Source of the DNA: Sinohyriopsis cumingii | Taxonomy: Eukaryota; Mollusca; Bivalvia; Unionida; Unionidae | Assembly: GCA_028554795.2 (NCBI GenBank) | Contig: CM068830.1 | Location: forward strand, 111,737,214-111,801,213 | DNA length: 64,000 nt | Direction of reading: 5' to 3' | Shown: piece by piece, positions 23,294 through 36,250 of the stretch | Layout of the letters: the number at the start of each line of letters is the position of its first letter | Numbering within the stretch: the first letter of the stretch is position 1 | The notes under the pieces: model-generated | Databases searched by the model: none | Told to the model about the DNA's origin: nothing | What the model saw: the letters and a program-made list of their open reading frames with translations, nothing else | Program-made: the position numbers and the translations under genes

Positions 23294-26200
23294 ATGAAAA
23301 ACGCTATCATACAATGGAATTGTCGAGGACTTAAAGCAAATTACAATGATATTCTCCTGCTTTTAAACGAACATGATCCTACGGTACTATGCCTTCAAGA
23401 AACATTCTTGAAAGATACAGACAATATCACATTTAAAAACTACTCCCTGTTTAACACCTGCTCTCCAAATGTTGATAGGGCATCAGGAGGAGTTTCTGTT
23501 ATTGTAAACAACAGAGCTCCTCATAGCTTCATTCATTTAAACACCAATTTACAAGCCATTGCTGTAAGCGTCACTCTACATCGAGTGATTACATTTTGCT
23601 CTATTTATTTACCACCAAACACTAACCTAGTACCAAACGAACTCGACAATCTTGTTCAACAGCTTCCCGCACCCTTTGTTTTACTCGGGGATTTTAATGC
23701 CCATAACATTTTATGGGGATCAAATCATATAAGTGACAGAGGTCACAAAGTTGAAGACTTTATTTCTAGACACGATCTGTGTCTATATAATACCAAAACA
23801 CCTACATATTTACACCCAGGCACGGGTACATACACAAGCATCGATTTGACAATTTGTTCTCCTTCTCTGCTTTTGGACTATGAATGGAAGGTCGCTGATG
23901 ACCTTCACAGCAGCGATCACTTCCCAATCTTTCTTGTAAATCTTAACACTACAGGCGATGAAGTAATTCCACAATGGAATTTAAAGAAGGCCGACTGGGC
24001 CAAATTTGAAACACTCTGTAAAACTAGGCTGAATGAGGATACAGTTTTCAATGTTGACGACACCATTCAGCATTTTACATCTATTTTAATATAGATTGCA
24101 GAAGAATCCGTTCCCAAGTCCTCGCCATATTAAAAAAGAACCCAAAAACCTTGGGTCACTAAGGAATGTAAGGAAGCCATTAAACTACGCCGAGAAGCAT
24201 TAAGGAAATTTAATAATCAACCGACGCCCGAAAACTTAAATATATATCGCATTGCCCGGGCCAAAGCTCGCCGCATAATCAAAGAAAGTAAAAGAGCATC
24301 ATGGAAGAAGTATGTTTCTTCTTTAAACTCTCGTTCCTCTGTTAAAACAGTTTGGGACACTATACGCAAAATAAACGGAAAGAGAAAGCAAAACCCTCTC
24401 CGACATCTGACACTGAACAATAACAACTTTTGTTCAAAACGTGACATTGCAAATATTCTTGCTGACAGTTTCTCGAAAAATTCCTCATCATCTAATTGTT
24501 CAGAAGCCTTCCAGAAACTTAAAACTCAAAAAGAAAAATCACGTTTAAAATTCACATCCAACAACTCGGAAAGTTATAATCAATTCTTCTCACTATCGGG
24601 GCTTAGGGAGGCTTTAGATAAGTCCCATGATACATCCGCTGGGCCTGACGAGATACATTACCAGTTTCTGAAACACCTTCCAGAATCATCATTAACATCT
24701 CTTTTGAAACTCTTCAATGATTTATGGATTACTGGTAATGTGCCAAAAATCTGGAAAGAAGCAACTGTAATACCAGTCCCCAAACCCGGTAAAGATAGCG
24801 AAGACCCCAACAACTATCGACCAATTGCACTCACAAGCTGTGTGTGCAAAACAATGGAACGAATGATCAATTCTCGGCTTGTTTGGTATTTGGAAACTAA
24901 TAATTTAATATCTCCTTTCCAAAGTGGCTTTCGATATGGCCGGAGCACCAACGATCAACTGGTTAGACTAGAAACATTTATTCGAGATGCATTTATCAAG
25001 AAAGAACACTTAGTAGCGGTTTTCTTTGATTTAGAAAAGGCCTATGACACGACATGGAAGTACGGGATACTAAATGACCTGAACGATCTAGGACTAAAAG
25101 GCCGTCTGCCCTCTTTCATATCCAACTTTCTCTCCGACAGAGAATTCAAAGTACGAGTGGGCTCTACCCTCTCCGATCTGCACGAGCAAGAGATGGGTGT
25201 GCCCCAGGGCAGTATTTTATCTGTGACGCTCTTTAACATCAAAATTAATAGCATCACCAAGTGTTTGACTCCTGGTGTGGATTGCTCGTTATACGTTGAT
25301 GATTTTCTAATATGTTATCGGTCAAAGCACATGCATACAATTGAAGGACAACTGCAGCAAAATATAAACAAAATTCAAAATTGGGCCAATGCAAACGGTT
25401 TCAAATTCTCGAAATCAAAAACGGTATGCATGCATTTCTGTCAGTTACGAAAACATCATGATGAACCGAACCTCACGCTGGATGGAACACCTATTCCAGT
25501 TGTTGAGGAAATCAAATTTTTAGGTATAATTTTTGACAGAAAACTGACCTTTATTCCACACCTAAAGAACTTAAAAGCTAAATGCTTAAAAGCACTTAAC
25601 CTACTTAAAGTAGTAGCGCACACTGACTGGGGTGCTGATAGAAAAGTCTTCCTAAATTTATACAGAACGTTTATTCGCTCCAAACTAGACTATGGTTGCG
25701 TTGTGTATGGTTCAGCCAGAAAATCGTATCTTAAAAATGCTTGATCCAATTCATCATCAGGGAATAAGACTGGCTCTGGGAGCATTTAAAACATCCCCGT
25801 GTGAAAGCCTTCTAGCTGAGGCGAATGAACCACCGTTATCGCACCGTAGAGAAATGCTTTCCGCACAGTATGCTCTCAAATTAAAAGCAAACCCTCTGAA
25901 TCCTGCTTTTTCGGCTGTTTTTCAACCCAAATACAAAACTTTATACGAAAATAACCAAACGCCATACCTTCCTTTGGCATTAGAATATCATCCAGCCTTG
26001 ACACTACAAATATAGATCTTTCAAAAATTCAGAAAACATCCATCTCCGAAACACCACCTTGGCTAATTAAACAACCAAAAGTACGTTTTACGCTACACGA
26101 TGGGAAAAAGTCCGAAACAAACCCTTCTATCTTCCACAACTCTTACCATGAACTCCTCACCGAATTTAAAAACTACACCAGAATTTACACTGATGGATCA

Positions 26201-26974
26201 AAGGATGAGGAAAAGGCTGCTGCAGCCTTTGTTTGTGGAAATCACACAACGCAAGTTCGCTTACCAAATGGAGCATCAATTTTTACAGCCGAAATCAGAG
26301 CAATAGACCTTGCTCTGCAACATATAGAAAAGAACCGTATTTCAAACTGTATCATCTTCTCCGACTCGCTATCACTACTCCAGTCACTACACAATAGAAA
26401 ACTGGAGAAGCCATTATTGAAAAACATACTTGTAAAAAATACCGAGCTGAGTGTCTCCCACAATATAATGTACTGTTGGTTACCTAGCCACATTGGTATT
26501 AAAGGTAACGAAAAAGCAGATCGCGCTGCTAAAATGGCCCTTTCTCAAGAACCATCTAATTTTAAAATACCATATACTGATTTTAAACCTTGTATCAGAA
26601 AGTTCTTACGTCAGAAGTGGCAGGCATCATGGAATGATGCTGTAAATAACAAACTTCACGCAATCAAACCGACGCTAGGAGAATGGACTCCTTCCTACAG
26701 AACCATTCGTAGGGAGGAGGTAGTCATTGCAAGAATCCGAATTGGTCATACTTATATCACCCACACCCACATACTAAAAGGTGAAGACCCACCAGAGTGC
26801 GTTTCTTGTAATGAACCATTCACTGTCAAGCACTTTATGATAGAGTGCTTTGACCTACAACCTACACGCGATCGTTATTACATTGTGCATGACATGAAAG
26901 AACTTTTTGATAATATAAACATCACTCGTATTATAGAGTTCCTGAAAGCCGTAAATATTTACTCTAAACTCTGA
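23294..26974 (+). pseudogene. LINE C ORF2: two stops and two compensating indels
   Basis: Same 1226-codon plan as copy B, with endonuclease (IIQWNCRGL, LLGDFNAHN, SSDHFPIF), reverse transcriptase (FFDLEKAYDTTW, GVPQGSILS, YVDD), RNase H and C-terminal CVSC...KHFMIEC knuckle. Stops lie at 24092-24094 (TAG where B has GAG) and 24131-24133 (TAA where B has TGT). One extra A near 25733-25737 shifts the frame, and a missing A near 25950 restores it, leaving about 70 altered codons between RT and RNase H. Sequence from about 23476 onward is almost identical to copy B. Confidence 0.93.
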
Positions 26975-27252
26975 CTTTTATGCTATCACCTTGTGCAGTT
27001 TTATGCAATATATATACCGTCCCATTTTAATACCTATTCATCTTTTTTACATCTCCCGTTGATCGGGAAGCTTTATTTTGCACCGTTACCATCTTACCGT
27101 TTTTAATTTCAACCATTTGTTCTTTTATATCGCTGGTCGATATCGGACCTTTTATAAGTTTTAAAAGAATTTAGAAATAACACTTTGTTTGGCGCTAAAT
27201 AGCCTAAAAGTGCTGATGCGCCGTTAAAAAACAATCAATCAATCAATCAATC

Positions 27253-30200
27253 ATGTTCAACAACTCCCCTCACCCTTTATTCTACTCGGTGATTTTAATG
27301 CCCATAACATTTTATGGTGTACAAATCACATAAGTGACAGAGGTCACAAAATAAAAGACTTCATTTCCAGACACGATTTGTGTCTATATAATACCAAATC
27401 ATCGACATATTTACACCCAGGAACTGGTACATACACGTGTATTGATTTGACAATTTGTATCCCATCGCTGCTTTTGGACTATGAATGGAAGGTCGCTGAT
27501 GACCTTCACAGCAGTGATCACTTTCCAATCTCTCTTAACAATACCAACGATACAATTGACGAAGCAGTTCCACATTTTAATTTAAAGAAGGCCGACTGGG
27601 CCAAATTTGAAACACTTTGTACAACTAGACTTAATAGGGATACTGTCTTAAACGACAATAACCCTTTTCAATATTTTACTTCTGTTTTAATCGACAATGC
27701 AGAAGAATCCATTCCCAAGTCCTCACCAAACGGTAAAAATCTCTCAAAACCATGGTTCACAAAAGAATGTAAAGAGGCCATTAGACAACGCCGAGAAGCA
27801 CTGAAAAATTATAATAATCATCCAACACCCGAAAATTTAACTAAGTACCGTATTGTTCGAGCCAATGCTCGCCGCACGATTAAACAAAGTAAAAGAACAT
27901 CATGGAAAAAATATGTTTCAACTCTAAACTCTCGTTCCTCTATAGAGAAAGTTTGGGACACGATCCGCAAAATCAATGGAAATAGGAAATACAATTCCTT
28001 TCGACATATCAAAGTAAACAAAAAGAATATCAATTCCAAACATGACATTGTTAACATACTTGCTGATAGCTTCTCAAAAAATTCCTCATCCTCTAATTAC
28101 TCAGAAGCATTCAGAAGATTAAAAACTCACAAAGAAAAGACACGGTTGAAATTCACATCGAATAACTCAGAAAGTTATAATCAACCGTTTACAATGTATG
28201 AGCTGAAGGAATCTCTGAATAAGGCCCACGATACATCCACTGGGCCTGACGAAATACACTACCAGTTTTTGAAACACCTCCCAGAACCTTCATTAACAGC
28301 CCTTCTAGAAATTTTCAACAATTTATGGATTACTGGTAATGTACCTAAAATCTGGAAAGAGGCAACAGTAATACCAGTTCCCAAACCCGGTAAAGATAGC
28401 GCAGACCCTAACAGCTATCGACCAATTGCACTCACAAGCTGTGTGTGCAAAACAATGGAACGAATGATCAATACTCGGCTTGTCTGGTACTTGGAAACTA
28501 ATAATTTAATATCTCCTTTCCAAAGTGGCTTTCGATATGGCCGGAGCACCAACGATCATCTGGTTAGACTAGAAACATTTATTCGAGATGCATTTATTAA
28601 GAAAGAACACTTAGTAGCGGTTTTCTTTGATTTAGAAAAGGCCTCTGACACGACATGGAAGTACGGGATACTAAATGACCTGCACAATCTGGGTCTAAAA
28701 GACCGTCTGTCCTCTTTCATATCCAACTTTCTCTCAGACAGAGAATTCAAGGTACGAGTGGGCTCTACTCTCTCAGATCTGCACGAGCAAGAGATGGGTG
28801 TGCCCCAGGGCAGTATTTTATCTGTAACACTTTTCAATATCAAAATTATTAACATCACCAAGTGCTTGACTCCTGGTGTGGATTACTCGCTATATGTTGA
28901 TGATTTTCTCACATGTTATCGATCGAAGCACATGCATACAATTGAAAGACAACTTCAGCAAAATATCAACAAGATTCAAAATTGGGCCAGTGCAAACGGT
29001 TTCAAATTCTCGAAGTCCAAAACAGTATGCATGCATTTCTGTCAGTTACGAAAACGTCACGATGGACCTCACCTCACGCTGGACGGAACACCTATTCCAG
29101 TTGTTGTGGAAGCAAAATTTGTAGGTATTATCTTTGACAGAAGACTGACTTTTATTCCACACCTAAAGAACTTAAAAGCTAAATGCTCAGAAGCACTTGA
29201 CCTACTTAAAGTAGTAGCGCACACTGACTGGGGTGCTGATAGAAAAGTCATACTCAATTTATATAGAACGTTTATTCGCTCCAAACTGGACTATGGTTTC
29301 GTTGTGTATGGTTCAGCCAGAAAGTCATATTTGAACATGCTTGATCCAATTCATCATCAGGGAATAAGACTGGCTCTGGCAGCATTTAAAACATCCCCTT
29401 GTGAAAGCCTACTAGCTGAAGCGAACGAACCACCATTATCGCACCGTAGACAAATGCTTTCCGCACAGTATGCTCTGAAATTAAAATCAAACCCTCTGAA
29501 TCCTGCTTTTTCGGCTGTTTTTCAACCCAAATATAAAACTTTATACGAAAATAAACCAAACGTCATACCTTCCTTTGGCATTAGAATGTCATCCAGCCTT
29601 GACACTACAAATATAGATCTTTCTAAAATGCAGAAAACGTCCACCTCCGAAACACCACCCTGGCTAATTAAACAAACAAAAGTTCTTTTCACGCTACACG
29701 ATGGCAAAAAATCCGAAACAAACCCTTCTGTCTTCCACAACCCTTACCATGAACTCCTCACCGAATTTAAAAACTACACCAGATTTTATACGGATGGATC
29801 AAAGGATGAGGAAAAGGCTGCTGCAGCCTTTGTTTGTGGAAATCACACAACGCAAGTTCGCTTACCAAATGGAGCATCAATTTTTACAGCCGAAATCAGA
29901 GCAATAGACCTTGCTCTGCAACATATAGAAAAGAAACACATTTTAAACAGTATCATCTTCTCCGACTCGCTATCAGTACTCCAGTCACTACACAATAGAA
30001 AACTGGAGAACCCATTATTAAAAAACATACTCTTCATTAAAGGTAACGAAAAAGCAGATCGCGCTGCTAAAATGGCCTTTACTCAAGAACCATCTGATTT
30101 TAAAATACCATATACTGATTTTAAACCTTGTATCAGAAAGTTCTTTCGTGAGAAGTGGCAGGCATCATGGAATGATGCCGTGAATAACAAATTTCATGGC

Positions 30201-30357
30201 ATCAAGCCAACTCTAGGAGAATGGACTCCTTCCTACAGAACCATTCGTAGGACCTTTTATAAGTTTTAAAAGATTATACAAATAACACTTTGTTTTTGGC
30301 GCTAAGTAGCCTAACAGTGCTGATGCGCCGTTAAAAAACAAACAATCAATCAATCAA
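27253..30357 (+). mobile_element. LINE copy D, 5'-truncated, joined to the tail of copy C
   Basis: Begins inside ORF2 (at a point equal to 17238 in copy B) immediately after C's (TCAA)n tail, in the same orientation. It ends with its own stem-loop (30298-30329) and short tail. 5' truncation is normal for LINEs. The first ~1.07 kb differs markedly from B and C, but the rest is nearly identical, so the element is a mosaic. About 430 bp around the ORF2 end and 3' UTR are missing. Confidence 0.9.
27255..30269 (+). pseudogene. LINE D ORF2 fragment, open but internally deleted
   Basis: One open frame of about 1004 codons from the truncation point. It keeps the C-terminal half of the endonuclease (LLGDFNAHN, SSDHFPI), the whole reverse transcriptase with GVPQGSILS and YVDD, and most of RNase H. 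Differences: FFDLEKASDTTW has Ser where B and C have Tyr next to the catalytic Asp region. About 21 codons are missing in frame near 30032, removing the WLPSHIG part of RNase H. At about 30251 the sequence jumps from CGTAGG to ACCTTTTATAAG in the 3' UTR, a ~433-bp deletion relative to B across the shared bases TAGG; this removes the zinc knuckle and true stop. Confidence 0.9.
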
Positions 30358-30600
30358 GAACCTAGGAAAACCCCGAAAAGAACCACCGACCCACGAGACA
30401 ATGCAGTGACACGAAAAAGAAAGACAAATTCAAATGCATTTGTAGAAAGAGTAAAGAGAAAAACAAATCAAAATTCAGACAGAGAGAAACAAAGAAGAAA
30501 GGGAATTTCAATTCAGATTAAAATAAATAAAGTTAGCCAAGTAAACTGTAAGAACCCACATTACAAATAAATTCAAGATTGTTATGTTACTAAGAATATT
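30358..30600. other. Purine-rich spacer, nothing recognised
   Basis: About 240 bp rich in A and G (GAAAAGAACC, AGAGAAACAAAGAAG). Possibly the edge of the LTR element that follows; I see no terminal repeat. Confidence 0.4.
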
Positions 30601-32370
30601 ACGTTAATATCAACCTTTAGAGAAAGGAGGTATAAAAGTTGTTTCCTCATTAAAAAATGCTGAACTTTTGAAATGGCCAAGAGAGGATTGTATTCTAATT
30701 TTACAAAGGGAACATTTTGGCAAAGTTCGTGAGATCTACGCTTCTGTGCTGATTATGGTCTGGTTAAGATGAATGGTTATGAGCTGATACGTGTGGCTTA
30801 TCTACAAACGTTCAGGATAAAGAAACTTGATAAACACATGTCGAATCTGCAAGAGAAATAGAGCCCTCGTTTGGTAGGTGGTGTTTAGCCACGAAAAGTG
30901 GTCAATATTGCAAAATTCTCAGACGACTCATACTAGTTGAAAAGTTCAAGGATTGCGTCCATAGTGGCGTTAAGACATAACTTGATGAGCATAATGTCGA
31001 AATGTTAGAAATGCTGCTCGTACAGCTGACAAGGATTATGTAACTAATAAAGTTTCCTTTGTTGGCAAGTCTACCATTCAGCAGTGTTCTAGTACAAATA
31101 AATATTCCAATTCAATACGAACATTTCCAATTGTCTGATAAGATTGATCAAAGGTTCAATTTCTCTTCCTACGTGTAACTATTGCAAGAAGAAAGGGTAC
31201 GTTATTTCTGATTGCAACAAATTGAAAAATAAGCAAGACCATTAAGTCAGACCTGTTCCAGATGCTTTCATTTCTAGGAGGTGACAGTTACAGTCACGTA
31301 TTGAAGCAACAAATTTGTTGGGTCAAGCAAACCCGTCTGATTTTATTATGGATAACAATGAATCAATCATGTCAAAGAGTTCTATATCACTCATTGGAGT
31401 CTCGGCCAAACATATCCCTATTGGACTTTTATGGGAAGGTGGCTTCGTAAAGTCTTTTATTATCAGGAACTTTGCCTTTTCTGAGAAATTTTTGTTTAAT
31501 GAAAGTGGTTTTTTTTCAGGGAGTACTGTGCGGTTCTGTTAATGTCCCTCTCCATTGTGTAAATTTTGTCATCAGATTTAATCTCATGACCCATGGCGAT
31601 CGGTAGTGTCGCCTTTTTCCCATCGAGGTATATATGTATTACTAGCCATTGACCTAGCTGGAGATAAGTTTGTGGGGATTCCACCTGTAACTGACAAGCC
31701 TTGGTTGGATTAGAAAGTCGATCCTATTGAGAAAAAAAAATCAATGATATATTTTCAGCATGTGCAGTTACTAGAACTATGGTAAATAAAGCTCTTGAGC
31801 ATGGCATTGATCTGGAAAGTATTCCTTCACCTGACACAGGTTGTTGGTCAAGCTTTAGATGCGGTCAATTTTACTCATCGTTTGGATGAATCAAAGGGTA
31901 ACGATCACATTGATCCTCTTTTAACTACTCATTCTCTTTATTCGAATCAGGACGGCAAACGACAATCACTTTTCGTCGGACAGAAAAATGATAATGAGGT
32001 CTCCTGTTTGTTTCAGAGGGCCCGTAATGTAACTGAAACCAGGTAAGTACCTATTTGTTTGTTGTGTAAACAATGCATCCATATGAGAAAATGGTGATCA
32101 CCTGAGGTACCTGCTGGTAACAAGTGGTCGGTGAAATATAAAATAGTAGTTCCAAATGCATAGAGAAGGGATGGAATGTTCTTAGTTTGACCAATGAAAT
32201 TCCTTTGGCTGGTCATTTAGGGATCCATAAGATGTATCACAAAATCTTGAATTGCTTTTATTGGCCACACATTAAAAGTGGTTTGTTTCTTCAAATTATT
32301 TAATTCACTGGTCATGTTTTTCCAGAAACACAGACTGCTCATAAAATTAGTAGCGGTTATATATTATTGA
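30600..32370 (+). mobile_element. Fossil Gmr1-like Ty3/gypsy LTR retrotransposon (partial, broken)
   Basis: Parts seen in order: a gag-like segment (about 30640-31000), a gag zinc knuckle (around 31165-31235, CNYCKKKG then DCN), a protease-region segment (about 31270-31690, with IDLAGDKF), a linker, and the N-terminal zinc-binding part of integrase (about 32070-32370, with AGHLGI and YWPHIKSG). The same parts in the same order lie on the other strand at 50570-53770. Integrase directly after protease, before reverse transcriptase, fits the Gmr1 group. Reverse transcriptase and RNase H are absent and no LTRs were identified. It carries many breaks and is old. Confidence 0.7.
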
Positions 32371-34059
32371 TATTGCTATTTTGTATATGACTCTTTTGCA
32401 ATTTGAGTCCTGGATCTTGATTTATTCTAATTTATATAGTTTGAGAACTGGCTTATCAAAGAGTACATTCGATAAACAACAAGATACAATAGTCTGGTTA
32501 GGTTAAAAAGAACGACTTATTGTATTCACCCTACCTAGGATTATTAGGTTTGACTTTTGACCTAAAGAAAGAAATAACTCAGGAGAACAAAAACTAATGG
32601 AAACAATAGAAGATACGAAGGGAACATCAGTGTTACTAATCGTAACACGGAAGATGCACACAAAGTCACTAGACTAAATTTCAGAAAAATGAAAATATAA
32701 GGATATATGCAGCACGAATGACATCAACATAGTCTCTTGAATATTTGAAGACCTTACAGGAACAGCAAAAGGAGAAAAACAGGAAACATAACACGATTCA
32801 AATGAAATACCCAACTAACAACCCCAATCACCCGATCGAGCTAACAATGTTCATAAATAGCAACATTGCACAATTGAATACAATAAGTAACAGAAGCATA
32901 TTGTAAATTGTGACAAAGAAACACGGAGGAGAATCGAGTATTATTAGGCCAAACTATTATTAGGCGAACTATCTAATATTCTGGTACAGTACCGCACAAC
33001 AATTATCTAAATTCATGGAAATATATATTATCGAGGAAAACATGTAAACATTTTCAAACGTCGAAAATAGAAAGAACGGAACCAAGCAAAAGCTAAGGCC
33101 AAGAGATAGGTTAAGAATCCAGGAAGAAAATATGATACAAGAAAATACTGAAACTTACGGTATACAACAAGAACAAATGAAACTGGGATTTCATCTACTA
33201 CGACGTCAACATCAAGAAAGCAATCAAACTCAAGAACGGAACGAGAGTTCAAGACATCCACAATTCTGACTGAATTTAATGAAACGTTATCTCAATTGCA
33301 ACGAAGCAAGATCATGATTTAATTGTAAAGACCATTACATCTCAAAATGTACGACAAAGACGAGATTCAACAAATCCGAAGGCCAATACAGCGGTAAGTT
33401 TAAAACGCAAGGTCAGATATGCGCCCATTGAAAAGATGAACATCACCCCAAATCCTAGACGCAACCAGAGAGAACGAGAACATTATGTTAATGGATCAGA
33501 TGAAAATAACATATAACAAGGCAAAGAAAACCATTAACAAAAAGCAGCAAGAAGAACCAGCACAAACAAAAAAAGCCATCCGAAACGAAGGAAGAACCAA
33601 AGGAACATAGAACACCATAAGTTACACAAGACAAAGACGGCAAACAGGACCATACCAACCATAATCAAACCGAGAAGTAAATAATCGTCCAATAAGCAGC
33701 ACGACAGAAAAAACAAAGCAATAAAGGAAAGAACCAAAATAGAAAGCTCCAAATGGAATCCGGACATAGCAATAGTTAATGCCAGAACAAAAAGAGTGAA
33801 ACAATTGAATTTGTAAACATAAACTGCAATATTAATTTATGGACAATATTGACCTATTAGTCATCCTACAATACATTAATGAATTAATATCGGTAATATT
33901 GAAAATAACAGATAGCAATCAGGTCCCGATACATCCATTTTTCATACTACTAACAAACCTGCTCTAAACCTTCTGTAGAATCAATCAACCTAATGAAAGT
34001 CAACCACCATAAATATACAACGTATGCAAAAGGCGACACCAAATACAAGCAATCGATTG
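32371..34059. other. No gene recognised
   Basis: A-rich and purine-rich plus strand. The minus-strand ORFs 33028-33261 and 33534-33767 are Phe/Leu-rich translations of that composition. This could be the decayed ORF1 of the LINE remnant that starts at 34060, but no zinc knuckle survives to show it. Confidence 0.4.
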
Positions 34060-35990
34060 TAATTTGACAATGGAACTGTCGATGTTTAATTAGGAACCAA
34101 CCTGAACCAATTATAGCACTACACCGTGCAACAAAGAAGGCCAACATTATTTGCCTCCAAGAAACCCATCTGATCAAAAGCTCTATATTTACCCCCAAAA
34201 CTGCTGGATATAATATAGTTTGCTTCCAGCACAGATGCAATGGAAACAAAGGGGAGAACTTGCCACCTTTGTCAATGACTCAGTCTACATTACCATCCTT
34301 GAAAAGAACGTAGAACATAACAATATAACTGACTTAGAATAAGAACTTATACACATCAAATCTACACAAACCTCACTGAAATTATATAACGTATACGAAC
34401 CAGGAGTACATGATAAGACCGCCTTAAAAACCTACACAAGCAATATTAATAACTTAAAAGAAAATATACTAATATGTGGCGACTTCAACACATTATAGTG
34501 AACAATAGTGAGGCAAATACCTAGATAAAGGAGGAAGATTCATAGAACTACGGATCTAATAATCCTGGATGACGGATCCCCCACAAGACTTGATCCGGAA
34601 AGTGGAAAATTATCAGCTATTGATCTATCAATCTGCACACCAAAATTAGCCTAAATATCAAACTGGGAAGTTATATAAGACAACACACAAGGTAGCCACC
34701 ACTTTCCAAATGTCATTGTAATTCATATTAAAACACCAAAGATACTGCAAATCAATACACCAGGAGAAGGAAACTGAAGACAAGATTATTAGGTACTTTC
34801 CGAACATCTCTCAAAAACACCACCTAAAAAGACTTAAGAAACACCAATACCAGCAATGTTGTCCAAGTGCGCGTCTAACATCATGATGTACAAAAAAAGA
34901 ACAAATTGCCAAAAAAGTAAAAAGGCCAGCCAAAGAAACCTCTTGGCAAAACTGTTGCTCATCACTGAACTTCAAAAGCAATGCAAAACAGGTCTAGGAA
35001 AAAGAAAATGTAAGAAAGTAAAAAAAATCGTCCATGTGTCACCAAAATTTCAGGATCGGTCGCCAATAAGGAAAAAGCTGTACTACTCACTAAACATTTC
35101 TTTGGGATTAACATCATTCGGAACCACACAGCTCAGTTTCACAGGTGTCTGGCTTCCAATGAGATCACGTACCCCAACGTTTTCACAGACCAAGCAATCG
35201 ATAGTAACAGCTCGTAACTAAACGACATTTTTTAATATACGAATGGAGGAAAGCAATTACCAGCAAGGAAACCACCTACTCCCGGAGTAGATCAAATGAA
35301 ATATGAAATATACAAAAACGTGCCAGGGAATATGGAGGCTATAGTGATAGACGTAATTAATCTCTTTTAGAACAGTGGAATTGGACCATGATAATGTTTA
35401 TTTCATGCTTGTTAAAGAAACCTTTACCGCAGAAAGATCATATTATCATGTTTTTGTCAAGGAGTCTAGCTGCTGCTGCGTACTATTTAATATGGAAGGA
35501 GGTAATAGTGATTCCCGTCCGAAAACCCATCTCTCTAACAAACAACATCTGTAAGAGAATAGAAATTATGATCGATAATACATTCAAGTACCAACTCGAA
35601 CGAAACAATGCAATCTCACAAAATCAAAGCTGTTTTAGAAACAAGAGATCAACAACGGATCAATTAATGCGACTGGAATCCAAAGTTAAACTAGATTTCA
35701 ACTTCAGATGCGAGCATTTATCGACATTAGATTGTAATTTTCCTGGACTTATAAAAAGCATTTGACCTTAACGGGACCAATGGCTTCATCGTAAAACTGG
35801 ATCAATATGGAATTGAAAGCCGGATGCACGACTGGATTTACATTTTCCTAACAAGGATACAAATTTAGACTAGAAAAGGGGACCTATATTCAGTTATTTA
35901 CGGCCCAGACTATGGCACCCCCAGAAATATCGAAACCACTATAAATATTTATGCAGAACAAGACAATGCTAGAAAACAAATAGCTAACAA
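34060..35990 (+). mobile_element. Very decayed LINE remnant, ORF2 (endonuclease and RT)
   Basis: Frame-broken but recognisable pieces in order: QWNCRCL and NIICLQETH (34065-34170, endonuclease start), ICGDFNT (about 34470), SAIDLSICTP and GSHHFPN (34610-34710, endonuclease end), PGVDQMKYEIYKNVP (about 35285), IWKEVIVIPVRKP and RSTTDQLMRLES (35490-35690, RT). These align with IIQWNCRGL, CLQETFL, GDFNAHN, SIDLTICSP, AGPDEIHYQFLKHLP and IWKEATVIPVPKP of copies B-D. It is a related but distinct family with stops in every frame, no clear 3' end, and far greater age than copies A-F. Confidence 0.75.
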
Positions 35991-36059
35991 TATCATAATT
36001 ACACGGAGTGGTGCGCGTATTGATGTCAACTCCAACAGTTGCTATTTCACTATTTCATC

Positions 36060-36250
36060 GAGGTCAGCCACTTGTAATAGTGTTGCCATTTTCCCCCATT
36101 GTCCAGTGCCGTGACTTCACCCATGTTAAATTCCCGTTGGACCCCGTAGTGCCCCGTAGTGCCATTCCCATGTTAATTTCTCGTTTGGTCGCCAAGTGCA
36201 ATTCCCATTTATATTTTTCGTTTGACCCCCATGTGCCATTTTGACCCTAT
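36060..36250. repeat. Degenerate tandem repeat, ~50-bp unit
   Basis: Recurring CCATGTTAATTTCTCGTTTG, GACCCCGTAGTGCCATT with variants over about 190 bp. Its left edge GAGGTCAGCCACTTGTAA (36060-36077) is identical to 8410-8427. Confidence 0.55.

Larger units (their letters stand above)
21511..27252 (+). mobile_element. LINE copy C, full length (~5.74 kb)
   Basis: Second complete copy: 5' UTR 21511-22064, ORF1 22065-23231 (intact), ORF2 23294-26974 (broken), 3' UTR, stem-loop 27191-27222, and tail 27232-27252. The head TCCCCCTGCGGG matches copies B and F. There is no clear target-site duplication because copy D abuts the tail. Left flank AATCAAAAC resembles AATCAAGAAC after copy D, so D may have landed inside C's right junction (weak). 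Closest relative is B from about 23476 onward. Confidence 0.94.

Noticed and set aside
33028-33804. Minus-strand ORFs rich in Phe, Leu and Val that look like membrane proteins
   Set aside because: They are the complement of purine-rich DNA; overlapping frames all give the same hydrophobic bias.
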